Assembly (NCBI GenBank): GCA_030407005.1
Contig: JAUDYN010000001.1
Location: 2,046,001 to 2,110,000 of the forward strand
Source of the DNA: Desarmillaria ectypa
Taxonomy: Eukaryota; Basidiomycota; Agaricomycetes; Agaricales; Physalacriaceae
DNA length: 64,000 nucleotides
Direction of reading: 5' to 3'
Positions 1 to 12,256 of the stretch are shown in pieces. Below the pieces are notes generated by a model. It was not told the DNA's origin and did no database searches. It worked only from the letters and a program-made list of their open reading frames with translations. A program made the position numbers and the translations under genes. Numbering within the stretch: the stretch's first letter is position 1; each line of letters opens with the position of its first letter.

Positions 1-363
1 TCTGAATCCGTGATTGATTGAGAGTTGTGAAGTTGAGCAGCGGTCTTAAAGAAGTCCGATAAAGGGCCCGAGAGTTGGGGGTGTGAATTGGTAAGTTGGC
101 TCAAGTCAGGAACTGGAGCATGATAGGTCTTCCAGGCGCCAGGAGCAACCGCTATTAGGGGTTGCATCCTCCCGAAGATTGACTTGCAATGCTTGACAGT
201 ATTAGTGTCGACACATAATTGGGCAAGGTCTTTGGTGCATAAGGGGTTGAAAAAATCCTGCGCTGCAGCACCATCCGACCTTTTGGGATCATGAAACGAA
301 GGCGGAAACAAAGGGCGACACCGTAACCACATGTAAAACACAACAGAATATCGTGGAGTCAAC

Positions 364-2602
364 GTCCTACAGTGATGGTGATAAACTCCTCTCGGTGTCT
401 AACCGTCTTATGAAGGGCGACCAGGAATCCCAATTATATGGCTGCTTTTGGAGCCGCGGCAGCAAATTACAAAATTACATGAGCAAAATTTTACAGAAGG
501 ACTGGAAAGAACTCACCTACTCCGGAAGAAATTGATGCCGCGATTCTTAATACTTGCTATAAGCCATGGTGTCGCGGTGCTCCAGGTACAAAGTGAACAT
601 AGGATGGCTTCACCATTTTGTGAGCACCAATTGGCGACTTCGTCGTCTGAGCCATCTCTCGCCGTTTCTGCTAGCTTCATTGCCAGGGCCATTCGTTTGA
701 CGTTTGTCTTGGCGTGTTTAATGGTGTCTGCGAAACTGCCGTATATTAATGAGATGTCTAGTGAAACCATGTACACAACGACTACTCACAAACTTATGAT
801 AGACAGAAACAAAACCTTCGATGCCCATGAAGTCGATGTTGGTGCATCTTTTTGCTATCAGTAAAAATGTATTAACGTCGTCCCAACGATCAGCTGTCTC
901 TCTGAGAATACCGACAGCCTTTGATATAAAAGGAACATTCATTCTACGTTTCTCGTGCTCGCAGCACTGCAATAAAACATGAACCAATTTTAACACCTCT
1001 ATGTTTCTGGTGGTACGAAGCGATTCTTCGAGAAGATTACATGCATAACCAAAAGCGTCTCTAACAACGGCAACTAAGGGAAGGTTGATTTTGTAGACCA
1101 TGCTTTATTGGGCAAGGAATGTTAAATCGTTAAGCATACAACAACAAGATGTAAACTTGCTGCGAGTAGCTGTTCCTGTCTATCATGATGCAATCAGCAC
1201 GAAACTGTAAATTTGACGAAGGTGTTACTCACATAATAGTCGTGCTCATAACTCTGGTCTATCACTTCACCGCTGTCAAAGCGACCATTGATGGCGCTAG
1301 ATCTTAATAATCGCGAATCTGGAATGTTTATTGGCATACCGGAAAGATCGGTCATCTCAACGATATCGAACACTTCGTCCGCATGGCTAGGCATTTCGTA
1401 ATCATCGGGGTCCTCATCCAAATCGGAGCCGGAGTCATCGAGGTCTTCCTCATAGTCGTAGAATGCATACTCACCCCACCAGTCCCACTTTTGACGTCGT
1501 TCAAAAGTCACTGAGCCCGTCAATGTGTAGTCCATATCAGCGTGGTACCCTGAAGCGTAGTTGATCGGCGATATCACATACAGAAGTCGAAGTGCGTCGC
1601 CCTCATCGGCTGTGACACATGCGAGCACTGTGGTTTTTCCTGCAGTTTCAGGGATATTCCAGGATTTTAAAAACAGTGCCAAAGCCGTCTTTTTATACCC
1701 TGTGGGTTAGTGAGAAATGGTAAAGGTCCTGGAGAGGAGTATGGGAGTCTGTGATTGGGCAACGGACGATATCTGGACGTCACGGATCCCATGGTGTGTG
1801 TCATATTGACGAAGGATCCTACGGCGGTTGTCGTCAAGGAAGAATTGGCGAGAAAAGCAATGGCCTGAGTGGAATTGCCATATTGCAGATAAAGGGCCCC
1901 TCCAGTGAACTCTGAAGGCAGCGTGATGTTCATAATTCCAAACATTGAGGGAAATATGGAAGCACTAATGAGGCTTTAGTAACATTCTTTAATGCTGTCC
2001 TGGGTAAGGTCATTGTGATTGCATGGGCTTTGCTGACATCAAAACATACAGAACTTCGCTTATAGTGAGTGCGCCTCCAGAAGAAGTAGCTTGTCAAACT
2101 TGCGATGAATTTTCGAATCTTCGACACCTATATTTTTGCAAAGCACCGGGATAATAGATTTCTTGATCTAACGTCCCACTCTAGGTGATGGAACTATATC
2201 TAAATTGAGGTTCAAGATACAACATTTTATATGCCAAGTTTCATCACTTACGAGAAGACAGTTCATCGTCCAGCACCTGCCACTCGGGAGGAGCTCATCA
2301 TAGGGCATACAATAAAACTTAGATGCCGCAGCATCACGCTTGCTCAATGGCAGGCCGATCAAGCCTAGCCCGTCCGCGTCAATCTTGAGACAAGGATCCG
2401 GGGCATCTTTCAAGGAATACACATGAGAAGACGCGAATCTACCACCGCAAAATTTGAGCTCGCTCTTCAACAGTGTATCTAGCGTCAAAAGTACGTTCAA
2501 AGCGAGCATCTGTGCAAAACAGCGGTGTAGAAGATTGGGTACTACGCGAATGTCGCCAGATTTCCCGATGGAAGATGCCATTGCAGAAAGGAAAAGAAGC
2601 AA
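364..2602 (-). pseudogene. Decayed Fe(II)/2-oxoglutarate dioxygenase-like protein (Agaricomycete prolyl-4-hydroxylase-like family)
   Basis: Several minus-strand pieces follow the order of a large Agaricomycete family with a prolyl-4-hydroxylase-like domain. From the N-terminal side, near 2400 there is a segment with DAPDPCLKID and GLIGLPLSKRDA. Near 2075 there is KFDKLLLLEA and near 2030 DVSKA, the region that carries the iron-binding HxD motif in the family. Near 1900 there is ITLPSEFTGG, and at 1194-1682 an acidic segment typical of the family C-terminal half. Further coding-like pieces lie at 718-1101 and 513-776, and a possible last exon ends near 364. An in-frame TAA interrupts the core after LLLEAHSL. 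The histidine two residues before the aspartate is not present: the sequence reads CFD. I therefore read it as a relic, although an intact gene with unusual splicing cannot be excluded. Its biological role is unknown. Confidence 0.5.
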
Positions 2603-3194
2603 ACAAAGAAGTTCCCACGCCTCATGCGCGTCGCCGCGTTTATCCTGTGATCATCGGCCCGAAGTCTATTGTCAATGATATTCCTCCGTACGCACTGAAA
2701 TTCCGTTAACTAGGACCTGGATGCTGCAGAGCTTCATCATTAGTAGGGCGGCCATATCTTGGTAATTCTTCTGACGGTGCTTCAGTCTAATCTGACCCTT
2801 GAAACTGTTTGAAAGTTGACCTAGAACATCTGAATCGTTGTCGTTTATCCAGGAATCATCCGTTGCATAAACAACCCGTCTCGCCTACACATCATTTATC
2901 CGACGACCAAAACTTGGCAAGATAGGGCACGATATCTCAGGCGGAGCCAAGTAAGAACCCGTGAGCGATGTTCGCGTGCTGAAATTAATCTGGCCATAAT
3001 TCAGCGTACATTTTCTCGCACACGGCCCGTAGTCCTTCTAGCGCCGAATTTATCCCTGCTCAGGACGTTCACGAGTGCAGTGTCTTGTGACGACCCGTCC
3101 AACTTCATAGGCGATTTCTGGCTCTCCAATCGGATAAATTTGTTTCCATGACATCTATTATCCCGACCCCCACGATCTCTGGATAAACTCTCAC

Positions 3195-3203
3195 GTATAT
3201 AAC
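3195..3203 (+). promoter_or_regulatory. TATA-like element of the GH53 gene
   Basis: The motif GTATATAAC lies about 35 nt before the GH53 start codon. The 2710-3236 stretch upstream shows no coding signal and presumably holds the rest of this promoter. Confidence 0.35.
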
Positions 3204-3236
3204 ACCTAAGTACTTAGTGTGAAACGCTTACACTAA

Positions 3237-4664
3237 ATGGTTCCCTCGTTAATTTTGTGGCTTCTCCTCGGTCTCGCGCCCCTCTTGCGAGTCCATTCGC
3301 TTGATTACTATGGTGCTGACTTCTCTTCCGTAGTCAATTTGGAGAACTCTGGTATTTCCTATTCAGATGGTGGGAGCAAGAAAGCTTTTGAAGATATTCT
3401 CTCCGATCATGGGGCCAACATTGCGCGGATCCGAATCTGGACTAGTGAAAGCCATTCCGAGTACAGTCTGGACTATGGTCTTTCCTTAGCACGCAGAGTG
3501 GTAGATGCAGGAATGGCTTTGATGATTGATCTTCACTACAGTGATACGTGTAAGTCTTGCTTAGGATGGGCAAATCATCATGCTTATGGCCTTTGATTTT
3601 TTAAGGGGCGGATCCCTCAAAGCAAGCTATTCCCTCTGGGTGGCCCCAAGATTTGAAGTCTTTGAATACAAAAATATGGCAGTACGTTGTTTCTTTCTCC
3701 AAGTTCATGTTTATGTGTTTGTCTTTATCGCCATTCGAAAGATACACATTGGATTTGGTCAACGCATTTAAGAATCAGGGAACCCCCATTGATTTCATTC
3801 AGGTATGTGGTATACTATCCCCTCTCCTCTATAAACGATAGGTCATACTTTTTAGATCGGTAACGAAATCAATGGCGGCTTTTTGTGGCCAACAGGACAA
3901 GTTTCGAAAAACGGTTACGAGCCTCTGTCCGAGCTTTTGCACTCTGCAGCTAATGCCGTCCGTCAGGCATCACCATCGACAAAGACAGTCATTCACCTCG
4001 CCAATGGTTGGGACCAGGGCAGCATATTATACTTCTACGAACACGTCCTCAACTTCCAGGGTAATCTGAAGCTTGATGACATTGATGTCATGGCCTTCTC
4101 GATGTATCCTTTCTATAATTCGGGCGCCACACTCTCTGCCCTGCAATCTAGTCTTAAGAAGGTCGTCTCTACATACGGGAAGGTGAGTCCAAACTGTGCA
4201 ATTAGGAATGTTTCTCTGACTCTTACAGGACGTGATGATTGTCGAGACCGACTGGCCAGTCCAATGCTCTGGAGTGGCTTTGACTGAAAGCATTGCTGTA
4301 TCTGTGCAAGGGCAAGAAACCTGGGTTGGTTATGGAAGCTCTGATTAGCACACTGTTCTCATCGTGGTAAACAGATGTCTGACCTTAAGAAGATTATAGA
4401 TGGACTTTCTGGTGGCCACGGAAAAGGCCTTTTTTACTGGGAACCAGGCTGGATTGGTAACGCTGGTGAGAAAAGTAATTTCAGTGACTAATTATTTCGG
4501 ATTGAATTTTTTTGAATTTTCCCTCACAGGCCTTGGCTCTAGTTGTGCGGTACGTGTTTTATGCAAATTTTGAATAAGCATTCATTGATAACAACATCAA
4601 GGATAATCTTCTCGTGGATAGTTCGGGTAAAACTCGGGATTCGGTTCGCATGTTTGCGAGCTAG
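3237..4664 (+). CDS. GH53 arabinogalactan endo-beta-1,4-galactanase, secreted
   Basis: Predicted secreted enzyme that cleaves beta-1,4-galactan side chains of pectin. Eight exons fit family sequence and phase: 3237-3549, 3606-3681, 3742-3802, 3856-4182, 4229-4324, 4375-4465, 4530-4549 and 4602-4664, giving 348 residues, the normal size for fungal GH53. The N-terminus is a signal peptide (LILWLLLGLAPLLRVHS) followed directly by the mature DYYGADFSS start. The acid/base glutamate lies in IGNEINGG and the nucleophile glutamate in IVETDWP. Other family landmarks are SDTWADP, DVMAFSMYP and FYWEPGWIG. A TATA-like element is 35 nt upstream. Nothing suggests a broken gene. Subfamily and substrate preference cannot be read from sequence alone. 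Confidence 0.93.
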
Positions 4665-4933
4665 GCGTATGCCGTATATACTTCGTTTGTTCTGTACTGA
4701 AGGAAGGAAGTTTGAAGTCCTGGTCCAGCCGGCAATGACCGAAGTTCCTTTTGAGATTGCTCACTGCTTTCTGTACAATTCTGCAAAAGGACCAGCTTTC
4801 GACTGCTTCAATCATCAATAATAAGGTTCTGTGATGTTGCCAAGGCATTGATAATTGTATTGATTAGTGTGTCAATGGACGTATAAGGTTGTGACAGTGG
4901 GGCGGTTAGCGCGTGGGCTTCTCCAAATCCACC

Positions 4934-7900
4934 ATGAGCGACTCGAATAATGACGATACAAGTAGAAAGGGAGAGGAAAGAGAGGTGACAGACCCTGTTA
5001 CCCACCTGCCACTTCTTATCCATGACAACACCTCCTTTGAACTTTGCCAAGTATCGTATCGTTCCATCAATTCACCAGCGGATCAGATGGATGCTGTGTT
5101 GAGGGACGAGCTGCGGCATCGACGATGGCAGTATTCGGATTCCCAGGGCAAGCGCAAGTCTCGCGCCTTCGTGACCGGTGCTGTTGCTGCGGGCGCTGGA
5201 GGAGCGGCGTCACTGGCGTTGTCGTGGATGTTTCGGACCTTCGTCAGCTCCTCAGAGGTATTGAACTTGGTCTTGGGAGGTGCTACATGTTGTGTCATGG
5301 GCCTCGTTGCTGGCGGCGCGGTTCTTCACTATGGCGGGCAAGAGGAGCAGCCGCCCATGAACGACGATAACGATTCGAGGGTATGTCGCGGTTGTCTGTT
5401 CGTTATAGAAATATACGTTAACATTTGGGTTAGCCTGAGCCAGTCACCGACCCCGAGACTGCAGCATGGTTTAATTCCTTCCTGGCCTCGCTATGGCCAA
5501 TTGTTAACCCCGCGCTTTTTACCTCTGTATCCGACATGCTCGAAGACGCTCTTCAAGCGACGCTTCCCAAGCTCGTCCACGGTATTCGTGTCGCCGATAT
5601 CGGGCAAGGCTCCGAGCCCCTTCGTATTCTCGGCGTTCGCTCTTTGAATGCCGACGAGACGAGTGGCACGAAACCAGAAGACGGAAATTTTGTCAATCTC
5701 GAACTTGCCGTCGCGTACAAAGCAAGATCTGCTGGCCAGGATGCTGGGCTTACTGGCTGTTCGCGTAATGCACACCTTCTTATGGAGTTTTATCTATCCG
5801 GGGGGATAGTTTTGCCCGTGTGGGTTGAGCTGACTGGTCTTGTTGCCAAAACGCGTTTGAGAGTGCAACTAATGCCAAACCCACCTTTTCTATCACTCAT
5901 GACGTTGACGCTGCTGGGACAGCCGAAGGTCGAAATACATTGTACTCCGTTGGCGCAGAACTTTCTAAACATCATGGACATTCCCGGATTATCGGGCTGG
6001 TTGCAGAGTGCCATCGATATGGCTGTCGGACAGTATGTCGCGCCAAGGAGCCTGAATCTGGATCTCAAAATGCTGCTGACCGGAAAAGAGAAGACGGACA
6101 CTGATGCCATTGGGGTCATCGTCGTCACTTTGAAGAGCGCCCAAGGCTTCAGGAATGGGGACGAAGGCAAGTCCTGGCTATCCAAAAGACAGAAGCAAGG
6201 AGATCCATACGTGTCAGTTGGCTGGGGTAAGTGGGGAAAGCCTTTCTGCTCCACTAGGTTGGTGTTTGAGCTCTGTCATAAGAATTCTATTCGTAATGTC
6301 ACACCTAGAATAATCGAAAACGAATCCAGACCCGTATGGGAAGAAACCATGATGTTACTAGTTACGCCCGCCGAAATCCATGCTCGGGAGAGACTCAGGC
6401 TGCAGCTTTGGGATTCCGGTCAGTCTTTTGTTCTTTGCAATAAGCTTCTGTTATTGATCCTATGCCAGATAGATTCTCGGCGGATGATATCCTCGGGACA
6501 GTCGAGACTTCTCTGCACGACATTATAGAAACTTCTGAAACTTCGAATCAATCGAGGTTGCGCCAAGATGATCTGGTCGCCTCTGACGGTTCGAAATGGC
6601 CCGGGGTATTGCACTGGTCCGTCGGATACTTTTCGAAGACGACTTTAGAGCATCATTCTAAGGATGCGGCTGCGATTAGCGAAACGGTTAACCAAGAAGA
6701 TGAAAATGGGTGCGCGGCGATGCCAGGGAGAAGTGCTCAGAGTGTAGAGATCAGGGAGCAAAAACTCAAGGATATGAAGGAGAAAAAGGATGAAATTATA
6801 GCAAGCACCAAGCCGTCCGATGAGTGGCTTAGTGGTATATTGTCTGTGAACATTGAGCAGATCACTGAATTAGGGATTCAGAAGGCGAGGGACGTCGGCG
6901 AACTAGAAAAGGAAGATGGCGATCTTCCTAGTCCGTATTGCACCGTTATTGTCAACCATCAACAGGTGTACAAGACGCGGACAAAGATGAAGAGCAAAAA
7001 ACCATATGTAAGTGTGTCTAGTTTCTTGCCCGCTGTTGCTAAACAGTTCTGCAGTTCAATGCGAGTACTGAGCGCTTCATCAAAAACTGGCCCGACACCA
7101 CAGTTATCATCGCTGCGCGCGACGCTCGGGTTCATGAAACCGATCCTCTCCTGGGAGTCATTGTTCTTCCGCTGCAGAAGCTTTTCAAACATCGATCACA
7201 AGTAACGGACTCTTTCCCTCTTATTGGAGGAATTGGATACGGGCGACTACGATTTTCCTTGGCGTTCCGCAGTGTGCAGGCCAAACTTCTTCGCGAGTTT
7301 CTAGGATGGGATTTATGCACGTTGGAGATTCAACCTAGCGTCAAAACCTCCGCTAATTTCCCGGCTGATCTTGCTTCATGCAAGTTGATTGCTGAAACCC
7401 CGTATGGACGTCGAAAATTGTACCCACATCCTGATGGTGGCTGGAAAACGAAAATTGAGAGCCGCTCCGTGCGTTTGGCGGTTAAGAATCGTTACGCGAC
7501 CTGTCTCCTCGTCCAATTCCAGAAACGTGTGTTGGGTCCTGATGTTATTCCAGCGTTCTCGACGCTTTGGCTGAAAGACATTCCCGACGGGGAGGAGCTT
7601 ATCGTGACGCTTCCTGTGAAGAAGAACGTGAACGATACGCTTACACGGGCACGATTCAACGCTTCAAATGATATTGGAGAGCCAATAGGAAGTATTGATG
7701 TGAAGGTGAAGCTATGGCCAGGCTTGAGTGGCTACCATCAGTGCATGGCTGACAAAGATGCCTCCCTAGCGGAAGTGATGGAGGTTCTGGATTGTGCGGA
7801 AGAGTCGTGTGATAATGTCCAACGGGATGTCTTGTACGAATCTGATTCCTCGGTGTTGTCAGTGTCGAGCGCGTCTGAGTCGTCGGATGGCACCATTGAT

Positions 7901-8104
7901 GGTGTAAAAAATCAGTTCAAGGACTATCGAAAGAGGGAGGGAGAGCTACATAGGAAGCATCGCGGGCTGATGCAATGGAAGGGTGTTAGGAATATTGCTT
8001 GGCTTGGGCGCAGTGTCGAGAACAAAGCAAACAAGCTGGAGCACAAACTCAAAGGAAAACTGAAGCACCAACAAAAAGAGATGGGGATAGAGAAAGAGGT
8101 CTGA
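4934..8104 (+). CDS. mug190: Tricalbin/Mug190-like SMP and C2 domain protein (ER-plasma membrane contact site)
   Basis: Five exons (4934-5380, 5434-6257, 6309-6418, 6469-7007, 7055-8104) give 989 residues. The order is an N-terminal DPVTHLPLLIHD motif, two hydrophobic segments around residues 75-135, an SMP-like lipid-transfer domain (from AAWFNSFLASLWP), then C2 domains. C2-like segments include DPYVSVGWGKWG, PVWEETMMLL and RVHETDPLLG. The C-terminus is charged and probably helical. Fission yeast Mug190 and tricalbins tether the ER to the plasma membrane and move lipids; assignment to that family rests on domain order. An alternative in-frame ATG lies at 4913; 4934 was chosen because its N-terminus (MSDSNNDD) looks more typical. 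The 3' end is about 155 nt from the next gene on the same strand. Confidence 0.85.
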
Positions 8105-8260
8105 GTTGACAATTCACTTGGAATCTAGCGCATTAGACGGACACTACTTACCACACTGTATTCTTAGCAACTTGTATTTATCACTTTGTCACGTGATGTC
8201 ACATAGCCTCTCCGTTCCTCAACTACCACCACCACTAGGTACCGAGTATCAAACTTACTC

Positions 8261-9553
8261 ATGATTTGGGAGTTCTCTTATCCAGACGATTTTGGTTCGA
8301 CCGGTACAGATACGACAGTCTCGACGCCCTCGTCTTTCTGCGACTCCGACTCCGACTGCGAGGACACTCATCTGACCCGCCATAAGAACATTTTCATCGA
8401 CGAAACTTCACGTTTTCTCTCCGACAAATCTATTTATTCCCACACTGATACACGCCGACGGTCTCCTGCCTTGTTGCCTAAGGATAGCGGGCACTATAGT
8501 CGTGATGAGGATTTGATGGATTCTGAGTCCTCGCCCAGCAGCGATGGCGGGTCTTCCTACGAACCTCATTCCCCTTCAGTTTCTCCCCCTGCTCAAAAGC
8601 TGCCGAAGAAAGGCAAACGGCAAGCTACCGTTTCTGCTGGATTCTCAGCCAATTTCGAACCCGAGTCTGAAACTGAGTCAAAACTTGTAACCGATTCGCC
8701 TGGGCTGACGTCAAACGGCAAGGATAAACATAAATGGCGAGCTACTGTATCTTCTCAGTTCTTCTATCCTCTATCCTTCGGCTCTACATCTGCTTCTTCA
8801 TCTTCTGCTCATCCTATTGTACCGCCGCGAGGCCTCGTCCACTGGAAATACCCTGATAGTCCTGAAGAACGATCCCAGAAACGAAGTCGTCTTGAACCCC
8901 ACCTCAAGCCGACGAAAGGTCATTCGCGGGAATATCTCGCATTCACAGAAGACCCTTCACCCAGTCCTGCGGAACGATTCGCGCTTAGATCCTCGACTTC
9001 GTCCGATTCCCACTACAAACCTACAAACCAACCATCTCTACACAATGAACGAATATCTATCAAGACAGAACCTCAAGAGATATCTCTCTCTGGCCTGATG
9101 ACACACCATCGCAATGCTACTATCGCTTCTGAGTTCCATGTCTATCCTGGAGAGATTCCTTTACAGACTCGCGGGCGCAATGTTCCCAGCACGTCTTTTG
9201 ACGACGAAACTTTAGCTTCATCTGAAACTATGTCATCTATTCCCTTTGGCGTCAGAGCTTCAAAAACTCGGCTTGCAGATTCAAGTCGCCGTTATATCTG
9301 TACATTCGAAGGCTGCGGAAAGTGCTTCGTTCGGGGAGAACATCTGAAGAGACACGTCAAGGGCGTTCATCTTTGCGAGAGGCGTAAGATCTTTGCCTTT
9401 TCTTATGATGTATGTCCCTCACATTTACGTGCAGCTTACCGCTGTCCGCATGATGGATGCAAGAAGGCTTTTACACGAGGAGATAATCTGAAACAGCACA
9501 TTCTTGTATGTTACAGTCGTCCAGGACCAAGTATAAAGATAGAGGAGATGTAG
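8261..9553 (+). CDS. C2H2 zinc-finger transcription factor
   Basis: Two adjacent C2H2 fingers sit at the extreme C-terminus: YICTFEGCGKCFVRGEHLK with HVKGVH, and YRCPHDGCKKAF with NLKQHILVC. The second ends in an unusual H-x3-C pair. The rest is a long Ser/Pro-rich acidic region, as in fungal activators. One intron, 9384-9434 (51 nt), splits the finger linker; splicing joins CERP to YRC and restores the usual linker, giving 413 residues. The intron has no stop and a length divisible by three, so the unspliced reading is also open. Target genes are unknown. The arrangement of two C-terminal fingers recalls Msn2/Seb1-like stress regulators, but that is only a resemblance. Confidence 0.85.
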   Translation: MIWEFSYPDDFGSTGTDTTVSTPSSFCDSDSDCEDTHLTRHKNIFIDETSRFLSDKSIYSHTDTRRRSPALLPKDSGHYSRDEDLMDSESSPSSDGGSSYEPHSPSVSPPAQKLPKKGKRQATVSAGFSANFEPESETESKLVTDSPGLTSNGKDKHKWRATVSSQFFYPLSFGSTSASSSSAHPIVPPRGLVHWKYPDSPEERSQKRSRLEPHLKPTKGHSREYLAFTEDPSPSPAERFALRSSTSSDSHYKPTNQPSLHNERISIKTEPQEISLSGLMTHHRNATIASEFHVYPGEIPLQTRGRNVPSTSFDDETLASSETMSSIPFGVRASKTRLADSSRRYICTFEGCGKCFVRGEHLKRHVKGVHLCERRKIFAFSYDVCPSHLRAAYRCPHDGCKKAFTRGDNLKQHILVCYSRPGPSIKIEEM

Positions 9554-9733
9554 ATGTCGATTTATTACTATTCCTTGTCTTATTCAACCTGCGATATTAG
9601 GAGAGAGAAAAAAGAACGAACCAAAGGGAGATGATAAGAGATAAGATAAGATGAAGCAACGCGTAATGCGACGCGTACCGCTTTTCGCGGCATTTTATAA
9701 TCTTGTCCTCTACTCTCATCTCCTCCATTTACG

Positions 9734-11546
9734 ATGATGTCCATTGAGGATATAATACCACACCTATACCACGAGAAGCAGGAGGATGGATCTCTTCTCT
9801 GTGCTCAGTACGCTCTCAATTCCCTATTACGTGTGTTTGTCACTTTTTCGTCGCACTTCATCTGACCCGAACCTTTCAACGTCTTTTAGAGGGCAGCTAC
9901 GTGAGTATTCGCTTGTATCGTTCGCTTTTGTTCTCAATGAATGCTAGTTCACTGCTCCTGATCTTGCAGAGATTGCCCGTAGACTTGATGCAGAGGAAGC
10001 CAGCTATGATGATGATAACACGGGAAGTGCCAGCACGAATATGGACGATACGGGTAGGTTCGGGTTTTCTTATCTTGAAAATCCCTCATATCAGAAATCT
10101 ATAGGCTTCTTCTCAGTACAAGTGCTAGATACAGCGCTCAAAGTATGGGGCCTTGAGTAAGTACTAAGGGTGAACTGTCTTGAAGCTTTCAACGTATATT
10201 CACCTTCTGTTCAGCCTCGTTGGATGGCGAGGAGAGGCCATGAGACCTTATCAAGACACGCCATAGTACGCCTTTCCCTCTTCGAAATGCCCATCTGACA
10301 CAGGATACAGCACCCAACTGGCGTTTATTTTGAATTACCAGCAGCATTGGTATACGCTCCGTCGGTTTGGACCAGCTTCACCCGTCCTAGCTGAGGATTC
10401 AGGGATTGGGCATTGGTTTGATCTGAATTCCCTTCTTCCTGAGCCCCGGTGGATCAGTAAAACTTACCTAGGGATGGTACTACAGCAGGCAGAAGCCGAT
10501 GGTCAGTCCCTCCCTCATCCATCACAGTTGCACTTCTATTAAGTGAGAGGATATTTTTAGGCTACTCGGTCTTTGTAGTGACGCAGACAGACCCTTCTGC
10601 CCCTCTAGGCCTCCCTCGCGTAGATGCAGACGATCTCGCAACTATTGTCTCCGAGTCTGGCGTTTCCAGTCGGCCATCTTCAAGCTCTTACGCGACGGGA
10701 ACCTCCCATTCCACTGCAGCTGCCGCAAGTCACGATTTTGAGGGATTGGAGGATGAGGATTACGAGCTTCAAGCCGCTTTGCAGGCCTCACTGATGGCTG
10801 GATCGTCTTCTGATTACCCTATGATGAATTTTGATCCTCCTGCTCTAACGAGATCCAATATACCGCTTCCTCGAGGCTCTTGGACACCTATTGACCACAG
10901 TTCGGGTGGTCAAACGCCCACAGACGCTCCTTTGGATCCCATAGCTGCTAGCATGGCACGTAGTCAACAGCTTCTTCAACGAATGACAGCTGAGCAGCAA
11001 TATGCTCAACGAGAATTATGGGGCGAAGGCCACACGGGACGCCAGGAAAACAATGATGACGAGGAGTTGAGGCGCGCCATTGCTGAGAGCGAAGCAATGG
11101 CTAGGGCAGAGGGCCATGGACGATCAGAGAGGGAAGTCGATGATAATAATGAAGATCGCGCATCTTCAGCAGGTCTTCCGAACTTCGGTCAGCCATCATT
11201 GCTTGGCAGAGGAAGTGGGGATAGAGTGTATGACGATGATGATGCAGAGTTGCAGGCGGCTTTGAAGGAATCACTGGCTCAAGTTCCCGACGACTGGGTT
11301 GCGCCTGACGCATTCCAAACTCCATCTCCAGGCCTGCCGGCGGCACCAGTGACAGCACCGGCAATAATCAACTCGCCTCAGTCAACATCGTCTGCTTTGA
11401 CCGACATGCAAGATGTCGAATCTATGCAGTCTGATGATGGGGATTCGGCTGTCGCATCTTCTGAACTGGCTGAAGCACCTTCCCGGGAAGCTGTCAGCCT
11501 CGAAGAAATGCGAAGACGAAGACTTGCAAAGTTCGGAGGTTATTGA
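9734..11546 (+). CDS. Ataxin-3-like Josephin-domain deubiquitinase with three UIMs
   Basis: Cysteine protease predicted to trim ubiquitin chains. Seven exons: 9734-9830, 9890-9900 (11 nt), 9948-10053, 10105-10156, 10215-10265, 10311-10501 and 10561-11546, giving 497 residues. The Josephin domain has the catalytic Cys in SLLCAQYALN, the His in QQHWYTLRRFG and the Asn in FDLNSLL. Against ataxin-3 the Gln-to-Cys spacing looks two residues longer. The tail has three ubiquitin-interacting motifs: DYELQAALQASL, EELRRAIAESEA and DAELQAALKESL. No polyglutamine tract is visible. The 11-nt exon encodes part of the QGSY segment; without it the frame is lost. A second ATG follows the first directly, so the start is uncertain by one codon. 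Confidence 0.93.
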
Positions 11547-12256
11547 TGCAATGTATTACATATCGAAGCTCGTTGTAATGACCCGTAAGTTGGTCTTAAA
11601 CCAGCTTTTCGCACCACGAAGCTCTACGTTTGCTCATTGAGAGGATATTACAAGGAGTGCGGCAATCAAGAAATCTTGCCCGGCATTTTAAAAGAACTTG
11701 AAGGTGATTTCCGGTCTTTCCCTTGATATATCTTTTCATTGGCTTGGTTCACTTTGTATTTTTGGAGTAACGCAGGGTATCGTCTACAGCGCCTCATGTT
11801 CAACGTTTTGATAGAATGACTTGGCATAACTCACTGTACCCGGTGAGATGGTGGCTTGATCACTGAACGCTTCCTACACTGCCCTCATGATACCACAACA
11901 GAGACGGTAAGTGGGATCTGAGGTTCCCATAACTCACTCGGTCAATATTAGCTTCAGAATTTCGGTACCCGCCACCACTATATAGTGTGTAAATCGGAGG
12001 ATGCAGTGATGAGCTCAGTTCGAATTAAGGATACTCGTGGCACCGCGTTCGGCGCTTATCATACAGGCTCCCTACTTCTCCCTGTTCTTCTCAACTCGTG
12101 CGGTAACTCATCAGTTACAGTTACAGTGACATGATGCAGAGATGCTTGGATCCCAGTCACATAGGTGTGTACTTATGAATACCGTCCACAAAGGTATATG
12201 GTTGGATCTATCCATCAAGACCTTCTTTCTAATCGCCCTCTCTTCCTCGCGGCAAC
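11547..12256. other. Intergenic region
   Basis: About 700 nt between the Josephin gene and the next small membrane-protein gene. It has no convincing coding segment on either strand and no repeat that I can see. Confidence 0.5.

Noticed and set aside
5491..5775. Minus-strand open frame of 94 codons inside the SMP/C2 gene
   Set aside because: It mirrors a coding exon of the plus-strand gene and shows no protein-like motif.
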